From a virus: DNA of 30,795 nucleotides. Below, piece after piece: positions 1 through 7,488 of this stretch. The stretch spans positions 1 to 30,795 of IMG/VR virus record IMGVR_UViG_3300010373_000107; one strand, 5' to 3'. The translations under genes were made by a program, and so were the position numbers. Each line of letters opens with the position of its first letter. The stretch's first letter is position 1. The notes below the pieces were generated by a model. The model was not told where the DNA came from. It made no database searches and worked only from the letters and a program-made list of their open reading frames with translations.

Positions 1-126
1 GACATTCCAGCGACGGAGATTCTCTTGCGTTTGCGACAGGGGGACACACACCTGCGGCGCGGTGAATTCCAACCGCTGACCGTCGAGCGGACCGCCGACG
101 CACTCGATACCTGGGACGGGCACTGA
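1..126 (+). CDS. C-terminal end of a plus-strand gene (partial)
   Basis: The first frame is open from the window edge for 41 residues and ends at TGA, closing with the residues TADALDTWDGH. It looks like real protein, with a charged, mixed composition and no low-complexity run. It converges on the minus-strand lysis operon, whose last stop codon lies only 11 bases away. The family is not recognisable from this fragment. It could be a phage gene of an oppositely oriented arm or a flanking host gene. The start lies outside the window. Confidence 0.45.
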   Translation, partial: DIPATEILLRLRQGDTHLRRGEFQPLTVERTADALDTWDGH

Positions 127-137
127 CTTCGTTGAGA

Positions 138-410
138 TCATACGACGGGCTTCCGGCGGAAGAACGACGCGAGCCACGCGCGCGCATCGAGCAGCCATCC
201 GTGGATCTTGGCGTTGGGCTTGGTGACCGCTGCGCCGATCGTCCCTAAGATCGGGAACGCTGTCCCGAGCACGATCTCGACCTCATCCTTGTCGTGCGCG
301 AGCTCGCCGATCCATGCCCATTTGGGGTGTATGCGCCAGAGGATGCCGATCAGCGCCACGACGGTCGTGACCGCGTTGGCGTAGCCCTTGTGATCCTGGT
401 CGTCAGTCAC
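138..410 (-). CDS. Small two-helix membrane protein, candidate holin
   Basis: The protein has 90 residues and starts at a GTG that overlaps the stop of the endolysin gene (GTGA). GGGACGAG lies just upstream as a ribosome binding site. Two hydrophobic stretches are visible, about residues 14-27 (AVTTVVALIGILWR) and 46-62 (IVLGTAFPILGTIGAAV). A short charged loop separates them, and the tail is basic (FFRRKP). Size, two membrane segments, a basic C-terminus and a place directly after the endolysin fit a holin, which would form pores in the inner membrane to release the endolysin. Family assignment is inferred from features, not from a recognised motif. It is the last gene of the minus-strand lysis operon. 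Confidence 0.65.
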   Translation of the reverse strand: MTDDQDHKGYANAVTTVVALIGILWRIHPKWAWIGELAHDKDEVEIVLGTAFPILGTIGAAVTKPNAKIHGWLLDARAWLASFFRRKPVV

Positions 411-940
411 ATCTCGTCCCGGTTGAGTGGTAGCGGATTGACATATCCAAGCACCCGCGCGAGCGTCGCGGCCTTCGCGAAGCAGCCGACGCCATTGGTC
501 GAGTAGCCGGCGAGCGACGTGTTGCCCTCCACACTCAACAGCGCCGGCGCGACGCGCACGATGACACCCATGTGCTCGGGGTTGTCTTGCGCATCGCCAT
601 AGATCACAGCGCGGCCGATCGCGGGCCTTGACGTCCAGCGCGCCGTGCGGAATCCCCACTGCTTCCACGCGATGACCGCACCCGCTTCCGATGGGGGGAT
701 CTCCGCACCCATTTCGCGAAACCATGCAGCAGCGGCAGCAGCGCACCACGACATGCCGAGCGGCGAGCCAGCGGCCGCCATATAACCGTCGATCACCGGC
801 GAGCGATTGGTCGTCAACTCCATGATGCCTACGTCGCACATCGCGCGGCGAGCGATCAGCGCATTCAGCGCAGGCGTGACGTCCGGAATCCAGCGAGCGA
901 GCGCCGGCATCGTCGGGGTTGTGATCGCGGGATCAGTCAC
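407..940 (-). CDS. Endolysin, CHAP/NlpC-P60-like cysteine peptidase or amidase
   Basis: The 177-residue protein starts at a GTG overlapping the upstream stop (GTGA), preceded by AGGAAG at good spacing. An upstream in-frame ATG exists, but the coupled GTG fits the operon better. The fold signature reads GIMELTTNRSPVIDGYM (about 38-54), then SWCAAAAAAWF with the likely nucleophile Cys66, then PEHMGVIVR with the likely general base His123, and VEGNTS with Asn140 as a possible third residue. This order (Cys, His, polar) is that of phage and secreted CHAP-type peptidoglycan hydrolases. It should cut the peptide part of the cell wall at lysis. There is no signal peptide, so export probably depends on the holin-like neighbour. 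Confidence 0.8.
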   Translation of the reverse strand: MTDPAITTPTMPALARWIPDVTPALNALIARRAMCDVGIMELTTNRSPVIDGYMAAAGSPLGMSWCAAAAAAWFREMGAEIPPSEAGAVIAWKQWGFRTARWTSRPAIGRAVIYGDAQDNPEHMGVIVRVAPALLSVEGNTSLAGYSTNGVGCFAKAATLARVLGYVNPLPLNRDEM

Positions 941-1455
941 AATGCACGCTTCCTGCGGGGCCTGATCGGCGGCACATCGTCGCGCCACGCTTCGATCACG
1001 CCTGAGAGTTTGTTGTGTCCGTCGGCCAGGTAATCGACTTTTTCTTCCAGCTTGGTGAGCGTCGAATCGACCTTTCGGAGCGTGCCGTTCAATTCACCCA
1101 ATGCACGGGATAGCTGCGGGATGTCTTTCAGCATCTCGCCTTGTGCGAGCTGCGCGGCGGCGAGTGCTTTTTGCGAATCTTCGAGCGCATCAACGCGCTT
1201 CGATTCCTCGCGTGCGGCCTGTATGTCGCGCTCGAACGTCGCCGTCCGCAAATGCTTCTCGACCTTCGCGGTTTGCCGCTCAAACGATCCAAACCAGCGT
1301 TCGTCGTTCCACGGCCTCACGATTGATACGAGCAACGCCCAGAGCCACGTGAGCACCACAACGCAACCGCTCGCGATCTTGAGCCACGTCGGTATCGTGT
1401 CGTCGGGGATTGGCACGGCTGATTGGTCGAGGGTGGGTAAACGAAAAACGGCCAT
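937..1455 (-). CDS. Single-pass membrane protein with long coiled coil (lysis-module protein)
   Basis: This 172-residue protein has one strong transmembrane segment at about residues 26-47 (LKIASGCVVVLTWLWALLVSIV). It is followed by a charged helical region of about 100 residues with coiled-coil character (ERQTAKVEKHLRT through LGELNGTLRKVDSTLTKLEEKV). The family is not recognised. A place first in the lysis operon and this architecture would fit an inner-membrane spanin, a holin partner or another lysis accessory, but none is proven. Its ATG lies inside the 3' arm of a terminator-like hairpin, and codons 3-5 form the T-run after it, so its expression is probably tied to the state of that hairpin. 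It overlaps the endolysin start by four bases. Confidence 0.7.
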   Translation of the reverse strand: MAVFRLPTLDQSAVPIPDDTIPTWLKIASGCVVVLTWLWALLVSIVRPWNDERWFGSFERQTAKVEKHLRTATFERDIQAAREESKRVDALEDSQKALAAAQLAQGEMLKDIPQLSRALGELNGTLRKVDSTLTKLEEKVDYLADGHNKLSGVIEAWRDDVPPIRPRRKRAL

Positions 1456-1487
1456 CGCGTCCCTTTGCTGCGGGACGAAATGGCCGT
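1444..1487 (-). terminator. Leader terminator-like hairpin A, upstream of lysis genes
   Basis: Read on the minus strand, ACGGCCAT pairs with ATGGCCGT and GTCCC pairs with GGGAC. The stem is 8 bp, then two mismatches, then 6 bp, around an 8-base loop, and it runs straight into TTTTTCG. This is a rho-independent terminator form. Unusually, the start codon of the next gene is in its 3' arm. It looks like an attenuator between promoter A and the lysis genes. Confidence 0.7.
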
Positions 1488-1545
1488 TGTGAGGGGCCTG
1501 GTTGGCGAGCTATGCCCTGCTAAAACGTACTTACATCACGGTGCT

Positions 1546-1574
1546 AGTGTACCGCTTTTATCGGTGCTGCGCCA
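1546..1574 (-). promoter_or_regulatory. Promoter A (lysis module)
   Basis: The -10 hexamer TACACT at 1551..1546 is followed by AGC, the same TACACTAGC seen at two other intergenic sites. The -35 region is weak (TGGCGC at 17 bp spacing). It sits in the 142-base gap between the repeat-protein gene and the lysis genes, which supports function. An activator or phage factor may be needed because the -35 is poor. Confidence 0.5.
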
Positions 1575-1597
1575 GCGGGAAATTGCCTACAAATCCG

Positions 1598-1804
1598 CTA
1601 CCCGATCACCTGGCAGAAGGCGAGCGGCGGCGGAACGGTGCTCGGCGGATCCGTGAGGACCAGGAATGCGAGCTGCGGGATGCGAACGTTCGCCGCAGTG
1701 TTCTCAACAAGCGCAAGTCCTGCCAGCCGGGTGAGCCGAGCTTTTGCATTCGCGTTTTCAGTTAGCTCCAGTTCGGCGAGCTGCGTGAAACGATTGGCGG
1801 CCAT
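1598..1804 (-). CDS. Small protein of three 18-residue tandem repeats
   Basis: This 68-residue protein is almost wholly made of three consecutive 18-residue units starting at Arg5, Arg23 and Arg41. The pattern is R-x-[TP]-[QR]-L-A-x-L-x-L, and units 1 and 2 continue with xEN. The ribosome binding site GGAGATAACGG sits directly before the ATG. Short proteins with RVTQ-type repeats occur next to tail genes in other phage genomes, from general memory, with no function known to me. The regular period with alternating hydrophobic residues suggests a beta-solenoid turn or an adhesive strand repeat. It follows the distal tail genes, so a minor tail or fibre decoration role is possible. It is the last gene before promoter A. 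Confidence 0.75.
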   Translation of the reverse strand: MAANRFTQLAELELTENANAKARLTRLAGLALVENTAANVRIPQLAFLVLTDPPSTVPPPLAFCQVIG

Positions 1805-1816
1805 CCGTTATCTCCG

Positions 1817-2893
1817 TTACGCCGCGATCTTGGCTAGGATCTCGGTGCTGTTCACGCCCGTAGGCGTGAGCGCAGCCCCAGAACCGTCAACCTGAAACCC
1901 TGCCTGTGTATAGGCATACGTGGCCGAGGTTGGAACCGCGGAGGCGAACGCATTGGTGCTCGACGTACGGATCCCAAGCGCTACTTGCCGAGCCGCCGTA
2001 TCGTCTTTCCGCATGCACGCGACAACGGCAATGGCCGATACACCGGTCGTCCCTGCGTCGAGGGCCGCGTGTGCGAGCGAGATGACGTCGTTAACCGTTC
2101 CATCGGCCGCGTAGCTGGTATCGCCGTTCTCCGGGATGTCACTCGTCACAGCAGCCAGGCTCGCGCCTCCCACAAGAGTTGGCGTACCAACATTCCCGGT
2201 ACCGTCCGCGTTTCCCGTGCGGATCTGAAACCGCTTCGGGCCGTAGTGCTCGAACGTGCACGACGCTGGCGTGCCGGCGCCACTCGCTCCGGTCCGGCTC
2301 GCGGCCTCATATACGTAAGGATCGGAAAAATACGACTGTGTGGCTCCGGTACTGTCGCCGAGTTGGAACCTGGAGCAGGCACTTCCCACAACGGCCGAGC
2401 CGCGGGTATTGAGTCCGGACGCAGAGATCACGCATACGCCGGCAACCCACACGTCGACCGTTCCGGCGGTAGGGTGCGGATAGTATTGCCATTCCACGTC
2501 AAGGTAGCTGTTTATAGGGAGGACACCGGCGGCAGTCGGACCTGCTATCGTGTTGGCTGAACTGCTGCCGCGATAAACGGACATCGAGCCATCCAGATTT
2601 CGCGCGAGCGATCCCTGTACCGTCCCAGCTGAATCAGTCCACTGTGCGATAACGCCCGTCGCGTTGGCCTGAGGGTTGAACGCGAACAACATTCCGCCGA
2701 CAGTGAGCGTGGCCGGAAGCGTCTTAATGGCGATAGATCCGGCGGCTTGCCGCCAACCAACACCGCCGAACCGTCCGTAGGTCGTTCCGATACTCTGGGC
2801 GATTGCATCCCATTGGTTAGGCGTGGGAGTGGAAACGGTGGACGCCGTCGTGTACAGTCCAAAGCTGTCTGCAAATGAGTAGGTGAGTGACAT
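1817..2893 (-). CDS. Distal tail protein with LamG/concanavalin-like fold
   Basis: The 358-residue protein has two halves. The first (about 1-195) reads like a jelly-roll lectin domain as found in phage tail proteins: an N-terminal SFADSFGLYTT, then GRFGGVGWRQ, SYLDVEWQYYPHPTAGTVDVWVAGV and FQLGD...YFSDPYVYE. The second (about 210-358) is a Gly/Ala/Thr-rich region with GPKRFQIRTGNADGTGN and ends in STEILAKIAA. Such proteins sit at the tail tip and often bind surface glycans. The function is inferred from fold-like patterns and position among tail genes. The start ATG has GAGAGA upstream, 16 bases after the previous stop. Confidence 0.65.
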   Translation of the reverse strand: MSLTYSFADSFGLYTTASTVSTPTPNQWDAIAQSIGTTYGRFGGVGWRQAAGSIAIKTLPATLTVGGMLFAFNPQANATGVIAQWTDSAGTVQGSLARNLDGSMSVYRGSSSANTIAGPTAAGVLPINSYLDVEWQYYPHPTAGTVDVWVAGVCVISASGLNTRGSAVVGSACSRFQLGDSTGATQSYFSDPYVYEAASRTGASGAGTPASCTFEHYGPKRFQIRTGNADGTGNVGTPTLVGGASLAAVTSDIPENGDTSYAADGTVNDVISLAHAALDAGTTGVSAIAVVACMRKDDTAARQVALGIRTSSTNAFASAVPTSATYAYTQAGFQVDGSGAALTPTGVNSTEILAKIAA

Positions 2894-2909
2894 GGTCGTA
2901 TCTCTCTAA

Positions 2910-3650
2910 TTAGCTGCGTTGAATTTCAAGCGCGACGTAAGCGCGCGTCGCTGTGGTCGCACTGGTTACGACGAATCGAAGCACATCGCCGTCTGTAATA
3001 GTCGTTGTCGTCCAGCCCGTGAACGCGGTACCGCTCGCACCGGCCGCAGACGACACGACGAGCGGCGACGTGCTGCTGATCTTGGTCCACGTGTTGGTGA
3101 GCGCATTGGCGAGTGTCGCTTTATAGACGTCGATCGACACCGAGCCACTGACTCCGGGCGGGAACCACACGGCCCACGCCGAGAGCGTTCCGGGCGTATT
3201 GGTGCGCGCCTCGATCTCTTGCGTCGTGAGTGCGGCTGCGCCGTTGTCGAGCACAGCATTGACCGTTGCGTTTCGCGCGCTCGCCGGCAGCTGCGCCCAC
3301 GGAACGACGCCCGACGTGAGCGACGCAGCGCCGCTCGATGTGCCGAGATCAGAAAGCTTCGATGACGGGATGCTCGGTATGTCGCTCGCGCCCAACGTGT
3401 CGTAGAACGGCACCCCGGCTGTTGTTCCGTTGCCGGCAGACGTCAGGAATTTCCGCGTCGTCGTGATCTGGCCCGGCAGATCTGCGAGCGCAAGCAAAAC
3501 GGCGCTCCACACACTCGAAACGTATTTCAAGAATGTGCTCGCTGCGGGTGAAACGGGTGACTCGACGTAGGGCGCCGTGCCATCTACCGAGAGATCGCCG
3601 GCGATGTGCAGATTCGCGTCTGTCTTTTTGGTGTAAGGAGAGGTCGCCAC
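2910..3650 (-). CDS. Tail fibre or tail-tip receptor-binding protein
   Basis: This 246-residue protein starts at GTG, since no ATG is available. The N-terminal part (YTKKTDANLHIAGDLSVDGTAPYVES) resembles attachment segments of phage fibres. The middle contains SDIPSIPSSKLSDLGTSSGAAS, a linker-like run common in fibres. The C-terminal half (about 125-246: ATVNAVLDNGAAALTTQE, then WAVWFPPGVSGSVSIDVYKA, then TTTITDGDVLRFVV...YVALEIQRS) looks like a compact beta-sandwich found at the end of many phage structural proteins. It is Ser/Thr/Ala-rich and low in Cys, as usual for virion proteins. The precise receptor cannot be told. Confidence 0.65.
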   Translation of the reverse strand: MATSPYTKKTDANLHIAGDLSVDGTAPYVESPVSPAASTFLKYVSSVWSAVLLALADLPGQITTTRKFLTSAGNGTTAGVPFYDTLGASDIPSIPSSKLSDLGTSSGAASLTSGVVPWAQLPASARNATVNAVLDNGAAALTTQEIEARTNTPGTLSAWAVWFPPGVSGSVSIDVYKATLANALTNTWTKISSTSPLVVSSAAGASGTAFTGWTTTTITDGDVLRFVVTSATTATRAYVALEIQRS

Positions 3651-3653
3651 TGT

Positions 3654-4442
3654 TTAGATGGCCTCTATCGCCGTGAACGTGAGAGCTTGCGGCGCGACCA
3701 TTGCCGCTACAGGCGTCGCAGTCCCGAGCTTTGGCCAGACATTGACGGTGTCGCCGGCGAGCCAATCTCCGGTGAGTGGGACGATTGGTGTGGATTTGAG
3801 AGCGGCGAGCAATGCGTTGAAGTCAGTCGAGTCGAGCGGGACGGTGGTGACGCTCCACGTCCGAATCTCCGGGCCGACTATGACCATCATCGTTCCATCC
3901 AATGTGCGTGCGCGATCCTCCGTCCTCTTACGCGTCATGCTGCATTTATCGATTGCGCAGCGGATCGCAAGTGTCGGCGGGGCGGGATCGATCAGACGAA
4001 TATTGTCGTACCACCCCGCCCAGTTTGTAACTATCCCTGTAAAAACCTCTATCGGGAACGCGACTGCGCCCGAGCCGTCTGCCACGACCGCGACATCCTT
4101 ATATTGCACCCATGTGTCAGGCGTGAGCGAGGTGTGACCCGTGGTATAGACATCATACCGATAACGATAGGTCTTTCCGGGCGTAAGTCCGGTGACATTG
4201 TACGTCATCGTCGCGGTGAGATTGTTGGTATGTCCGTCGGTGCCCGTGAGTGTTAGGTGGGGCACTGGGGACGTGGATGTCTCTTTGTGCGTGCCGTCCA
4301 AGCCCCACACAAGGCCGCCGAGTGGAGTCGACTGCACCCACGCCGCGTTAAACGCAGCACTATCGGCGTATGTGCTCCAGTCCGGAGACCACACGACGAG
4401 CTCGCCGCCGCCGACCGATGGGATCGAGAGGAAATCGGTCAT
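3654..4442 (-). CDS. Distal tail protein, possible carbohydrate-binding
   Basis: The 262-residue protein starts at an ATG 19 bases after the tail hub stop. The region around residues 25-155 (NAAWVQSTPLGGLVWGLDG, LTATMTYNVTGLTPGKTYRYRYDVYTT, NWAGWYDNIRLIDP) reads like a carbohydrate-binding-module beta-sandwich. The C-terminal part (about 175-262) is separate and contains STDFNALLAALKSTPIVPLTGDWLAGDTVNVWP. No catalytic motif is visible. With its neighbours it likely forms the tail tip or baseplate that contacts the cell. The assignment is from context and sequence texture only. Confidence 0.6.
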   Translation of the reverse strand: MTDFLSIPSVGGGELVVWSPDWSTYADSAAFNAAWVQSTPLGGLVWGLDGTHKETSTSPVPHLTLTGTDGHTNNLTATMTYNVTGLTPGKTYRYRYDVYTTGHTSLTPDTWVQYKDVAVVADGSGAVAFPIEVFTGIVTNWAGWYDNIRLIDPAPPTLAIRCAIDKCSMTRKRTEDRARTLDGTMMVIVGPEIRTWSVTTVPLDSTDFNALLAALKSTPIVPLTGDWLAGDTVNVWPKLGTATPVAAMVAPQALTFTAIEAI

Positions 4443-4461
4443 GCGCGGCTCGCGGTGTTGA

Positions 4462-7128
4462 TCACGGTACGTTGAGTGCGCACGGCGCCAGGAGGTAGGA
4501 CGCTGCGATGGTCGAAGCGATCGCGTCGAACGTGCCACCATCGGTCGCGGCGAACGGAATATCCGTTGCGCCGTCGTGGTAGATGTCGGCCAGCGCGTCC
4601 GGAGTGCCGAACAGGAGAGAGCCCGGAGCGCGCTCGACGTGCATCCACGGCTCGAACGCCAAGACGTCACCTGTGAGCACCGCGAGACTCGCTCCAGCGA
4701 CCACTTTTTTGATGACGCGCCGAGACGCGAAAATAAGGTTCTGCGCGCCAGTATTGCCTTCGTGCACATCGTAGATGGTACCGACCTTGCTCCACACTCC
4801 ACCGGACAATCGGAGCACATAGATCGCGAGATTGGAAATTCCGACACCAGGCGTGAACCACTTGACGCCAACTCCGCCGAATTCCCAGTCGCCCGCCGGA
4901 ATCGTCTGACCGGCCGTGAAGGGTTCGGAGAGGAATACCGCCGCGAATCCGTCGTGCGTGCCCGTGACGCTGGATCCCACATACGCCAGGTGCCACGCGC
5001 CGGTACTGGTCTCGCTTCCCTTCGTCTGAACCATGCCACGCGGCGTGTCGTAATTGGTCGAGAGCCTGACGTTGTCCACCGGCATCGAGCTCGAGCGCGG
5101 GAATGTCGAGCCTGCGGGCGCGGACGATGGGACGGTGTTGCGCAGGAATAGCTTGGTCGGCGGGACAACAACTGGCGGAGGCGCGTCAACTGGCAGCGCC
5201 TCGGTGAACGACACGTCGATGTAGCCCACTTCTGGCGAAGTCGCCCCGTCGCCACCCACGGTGACGATGCGAAGCAAGGTGTCGCCCGTCACGCCAGCAA
5301 CCAGGTTCTCGACGGTGCCGATGTGCGTGCCCGTTGCATCTATCGCGACGGTGATGTCGGTCGCGCCAGCGTTCGCCCACGCCGAGCCGGTCCAGTATTC
5401 GAGCGCGAGCTTGCTGCCCGAGCTTCCTGCCACGCTCGGCACGCTCGCGATGAGTTTGGCCGAGCCGAACGGACTGCAGTCCAGGCCGAATTGATGACCC
5501 GGATGCAGTGACGCCGTCCGCGCGGCAGGCATCGCCGAGAGCACGATCAGGTCCGCAGCACCGTCGTGCACCGTCACCGTGTCGGACACCGCGATCGCGG
5601 TGACGTATGTGTGATCCGGCGGCGTCTTTGGTATCGCCGGCGCATCCGTGGCGGGGATGTAGACCTCGCGCTGCGTGTGCTGGCCGTTGAGCGAGGCGTC
5701 GAACACGTAGCGCAAGGGCGCCAGCCCGGCCGTCGAGTCCGGGCGTGCCACGACCCACGGAAATGCAGCCGGAAGCCCCGACGTGCCGAACGTGAGCCCT
5801 CCATCGGTCGAGAGTGTGAGCAAACCCGTATTCTGGACGCTGATCGTAACCGAGTCCGCGTCGGTAACAGCGTTCACCTGGAGCGTAGGGCCCGCGGACG
5901 ATGGCGCGGAGCGCGGATTGTTGCCGCGCGCGATCCATCGCTGGTAGCGGCCGCAGACCGTGCCACGCGTTGCGATCACCGTCCGATACTTCCCGTTGGC
6001 GTAGCTGTGCGTCAGATCGACGACGGCGAATTTCTGATCCGTGTCGTATTGCAGGAAATTCGCGTTGAACTGCTCCAGATCGTGCAGCTCGATCGACCAG
6101 TCGAAGTGCATCTCGATCGACTGGTCAGCGAGTGGATCCTTGGTGTCGGACAATATGAGATCGACGAACGCTTGCGCCTCCGTCGGCGTGTCGATCGGTG
6201 AGTCGCTCGGCTCGTCCGTCCGGAGCCAGCCCCGATCGTAACGCGCGATCGAGGTTGCATCGGTCGCGGTGGCCGTATCGCGAACTCCGGTATCGGAGCG
6301 GGTGTAGCCGCACTCGATCGCGTTCCGCACGTTGTCGCCCGAGAGCGATAGCTCGTTGACGGCGAGGATGCGGGATTTGTCGAGGATACGGTCGGCTATC
6401 GTCTTACCGCGGGGAGGCTGGTAGAGCGTGTAACGCCAGGCCGACGTGCCTGCATCCCACACGTATCGCGTGTCCCATCCGTTCAGGCCGTCCAGCGCGT
6501 CTACGGCGTCCGAAAGCGACGCGATGCTCTGCTTGTACGGCTTGATCGCGAACATCGAGGCCGTGGGTACGTAGAGCGTAATCGGCCCCGCGCTGAACGT
6601 GGTGAGGATGGACTGGATCACATCCTCGAGCACGACAGACCCATCGGCGGCGCCATACTGCGTCTCTGTCTCGACAAAGCGCCGCGTGAGCTGGTCTCCC
6701 AGGTCTCGAACCGTGAGCTTGGCCGTCGTGCCGCCCACGTCGAACTTTGTGACATACCCCTCGAAGATATTTTTCCAATCCCCGGAGACAGGCGCGGTGC
6801 CAACCGCAGTAGTCGCGGTCAAGATCTGCACGCGGCGCCTGACATCGATCGCGGGCCCCGCTGCATTGAGCGGCGAGCCGTCCATGAACGGTGACACCGA
6901 GAGATGGCCCGTGTTGTCGCGAATCTCTCTGCGCAGCACGATCGACGCCTGCGCGATCGTCTGATCGATGTTGAAGTTACAGTTCCAGCTTATGACGAAG
7001 TTGTGGCCCTGTAGCGTCGCCCAATCCTGCATCGTGCCCGTGGCGTCCTCGATGAGGATCTGCTGCCACACCGAGTACGACGTCCCCTGCAGTAGTGCGA
7101 GCTCGGCGGTAGTTGTTGCGCGCGGCAT
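4462..7128 (-). CDS. Large tail hub / tail-associated protein
   Basis: This 888-residue protein follows tape measure and a Dit-like gene, the normal place of the central tail hub. The N-terminal third (WQQILIEDATGTMQDW, NCNFNIDQTIAQASIVLRREI, FEGYVTKFDVGGTTAKLTVRDLGDQLTRRFVE) has the texture of hub proteins with ring-forming domains. Residues about 340-500 hold a domain ending in YANGKYRTVIATRGTV. After that come beta-rich modules with Pro/Ser/Thr linkers, including PPPVVVPPTKLFL near residue 660. The final 200 residues form a further sandwich-like module ending AASYLLAPCALNVP. It likely combines a hub with distal receptor-binding modules. The start ATG follows the upstream stop by 8 bases; its ribosome site is weak. 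Confidence 0.7.
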   Translation of the reverse strand: MPRATTTAELALLQGTSYSVWQQILIEDATGTMQDWATLQGHNFVISWNCNFNIDQTIAQASIVLRREIRDNTGHLSVSPFMDGSPLNAAGPAIDVRRRVQILTATTAVGTAPVSGDWKNIFEGYVTKFDVGGTTAKLTVRDLGDQLTRRFVETETQYGAADGSVVLEDVIQSILTTFSAGPITLYVPTASMFAIKPYKQSIASLSDAVDALDGLNGWDTRYVWDAGTSAWRYTLYQPPRGKTIADRILDKSRILAVNELSLSGDNVRNAIECGYTRSDTGVRDTATATDATSIARYDRGWLRTDEPSDSPIDTPTEAQAFVDLILSDTKDPLADQSIEMHFDWSIELHDLEQFNANFLQYDTDQKFAVVDLTHSYANGKYRTVIATRGTVCGRYQRWIARGNNPRSAPSSAGPTLQVNAVTDADSVTISVQNTGLLTLSTDGGLTFGTSGLPAAFPWVVARPDSTAGLAPLRYVFDASLNGQHTQREVYIPATDAPAIPKTPPDHTYVTAIAVSDTVTVHDGAADLIVLSAMPAARTASLHPGHQFGLDCSPFGSAKLIASVPSVAGSSGSKLALEYWTGSAWANAGATDITVAIDATGTHIGTVENLVAGVTGDTLLRIVTVGGDGATSPEVGYIDVSFTEALPVDAPPPVVVPPTKLFLRNTVPSSAPAGSTFPRSSSMPVDNVRLSTNYDTPRGMVQTKGSETSTGAWHLAYVGSSVTGTHDGFAAVFLSEPFTAGQTIPAGDWEFGGVGVKWFTPGVGISNLAIYVLRLSGGVWSKVGTIYDVHEGNTGAQNLIFASRRVIKKVVAGASLAVLTGDVLAFEPWMHVERAPGSLLFGTPDALADIYHDGATDIPFAATDGGTFDAIASTIAASYLLAPCALNVP

Positions 7129-7136
7129 CGGGGGTG

Positions 7137-7478
7137 CTACGCCTCGTCCAACGTGAAATCGAATTGCAGCATGAACGGAGACGCGGCGATCGGCTTCTCG
7201 TTGGGCGCGGTCGGAAATACGCTCACGGTTGCGCCGCCAAAATAGTCGCCCGTGGCGTTGACCGGAGGTGCGGCGACCAGTGCAGCCCTCACAGTGTCCG
7301 CCAGCGTCTGATCCATCGGCGACGTCGTGAACTTGCAGCCCGATTTCCACCCGATAATCGCAGCCGAGTGCGTGCCGTCGGTCGCGTCATCCCGGTCGCC
7401 GATCTCGTCATACGTGAGAGTCGGCGGGGTTGCGATCGCGACCGGGATGTCCACGCCGCCGACAGTCAAGAACGCCAT
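7137..7478 (-). CDS. Dit-like small distal tail protein
   Basis: The 113-residue protein begins MAFLTVGGVDIPV, a start typical of small phage distal tail proteins that open with a short beta hairpin. It continues with WKSGCKFTTSPMDQTLADTVRAALVA and ends with a beta-strand FMLQFDFTLDEA. It lies between tape measure and tail hub, where siphophages usually encode the distal tail ring. Family membership is inferred. The ATG was chosen 10 bases after the tape-measure stop; a longer in-frame start would overlap tape measure and lacks support. Confidence 0.6.
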   Translation of the reverse strand: MAFLTVGGVDIPVAIATPPTLTYDEIGDRDDATDGTHSAAIIGWKSGCKFTTSPMDQTLADTVRAALVAAPPVNATGDYFGGATVSVFPTAPNEKPIAASPFMLQFDFTLDEA

Positions 7479-7488
7479 CAGTCGCGCC

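Noticed and set aside
4667-4996. Frames within the tail hub region as separate genes
   Set aside because: They overlap the 888-residue gene in other frames, are Arg-rich and have no ribosome site.
4462-7350. Longer frame for the tail hub starting at 7350 (962 residues)
   Set aside because: The extra N-terminus is antisense-like Arg/Gly-rich sequence over the Dit-like gene; the ATG at 7128 gives the natural start MPRATTTAELALLQG.
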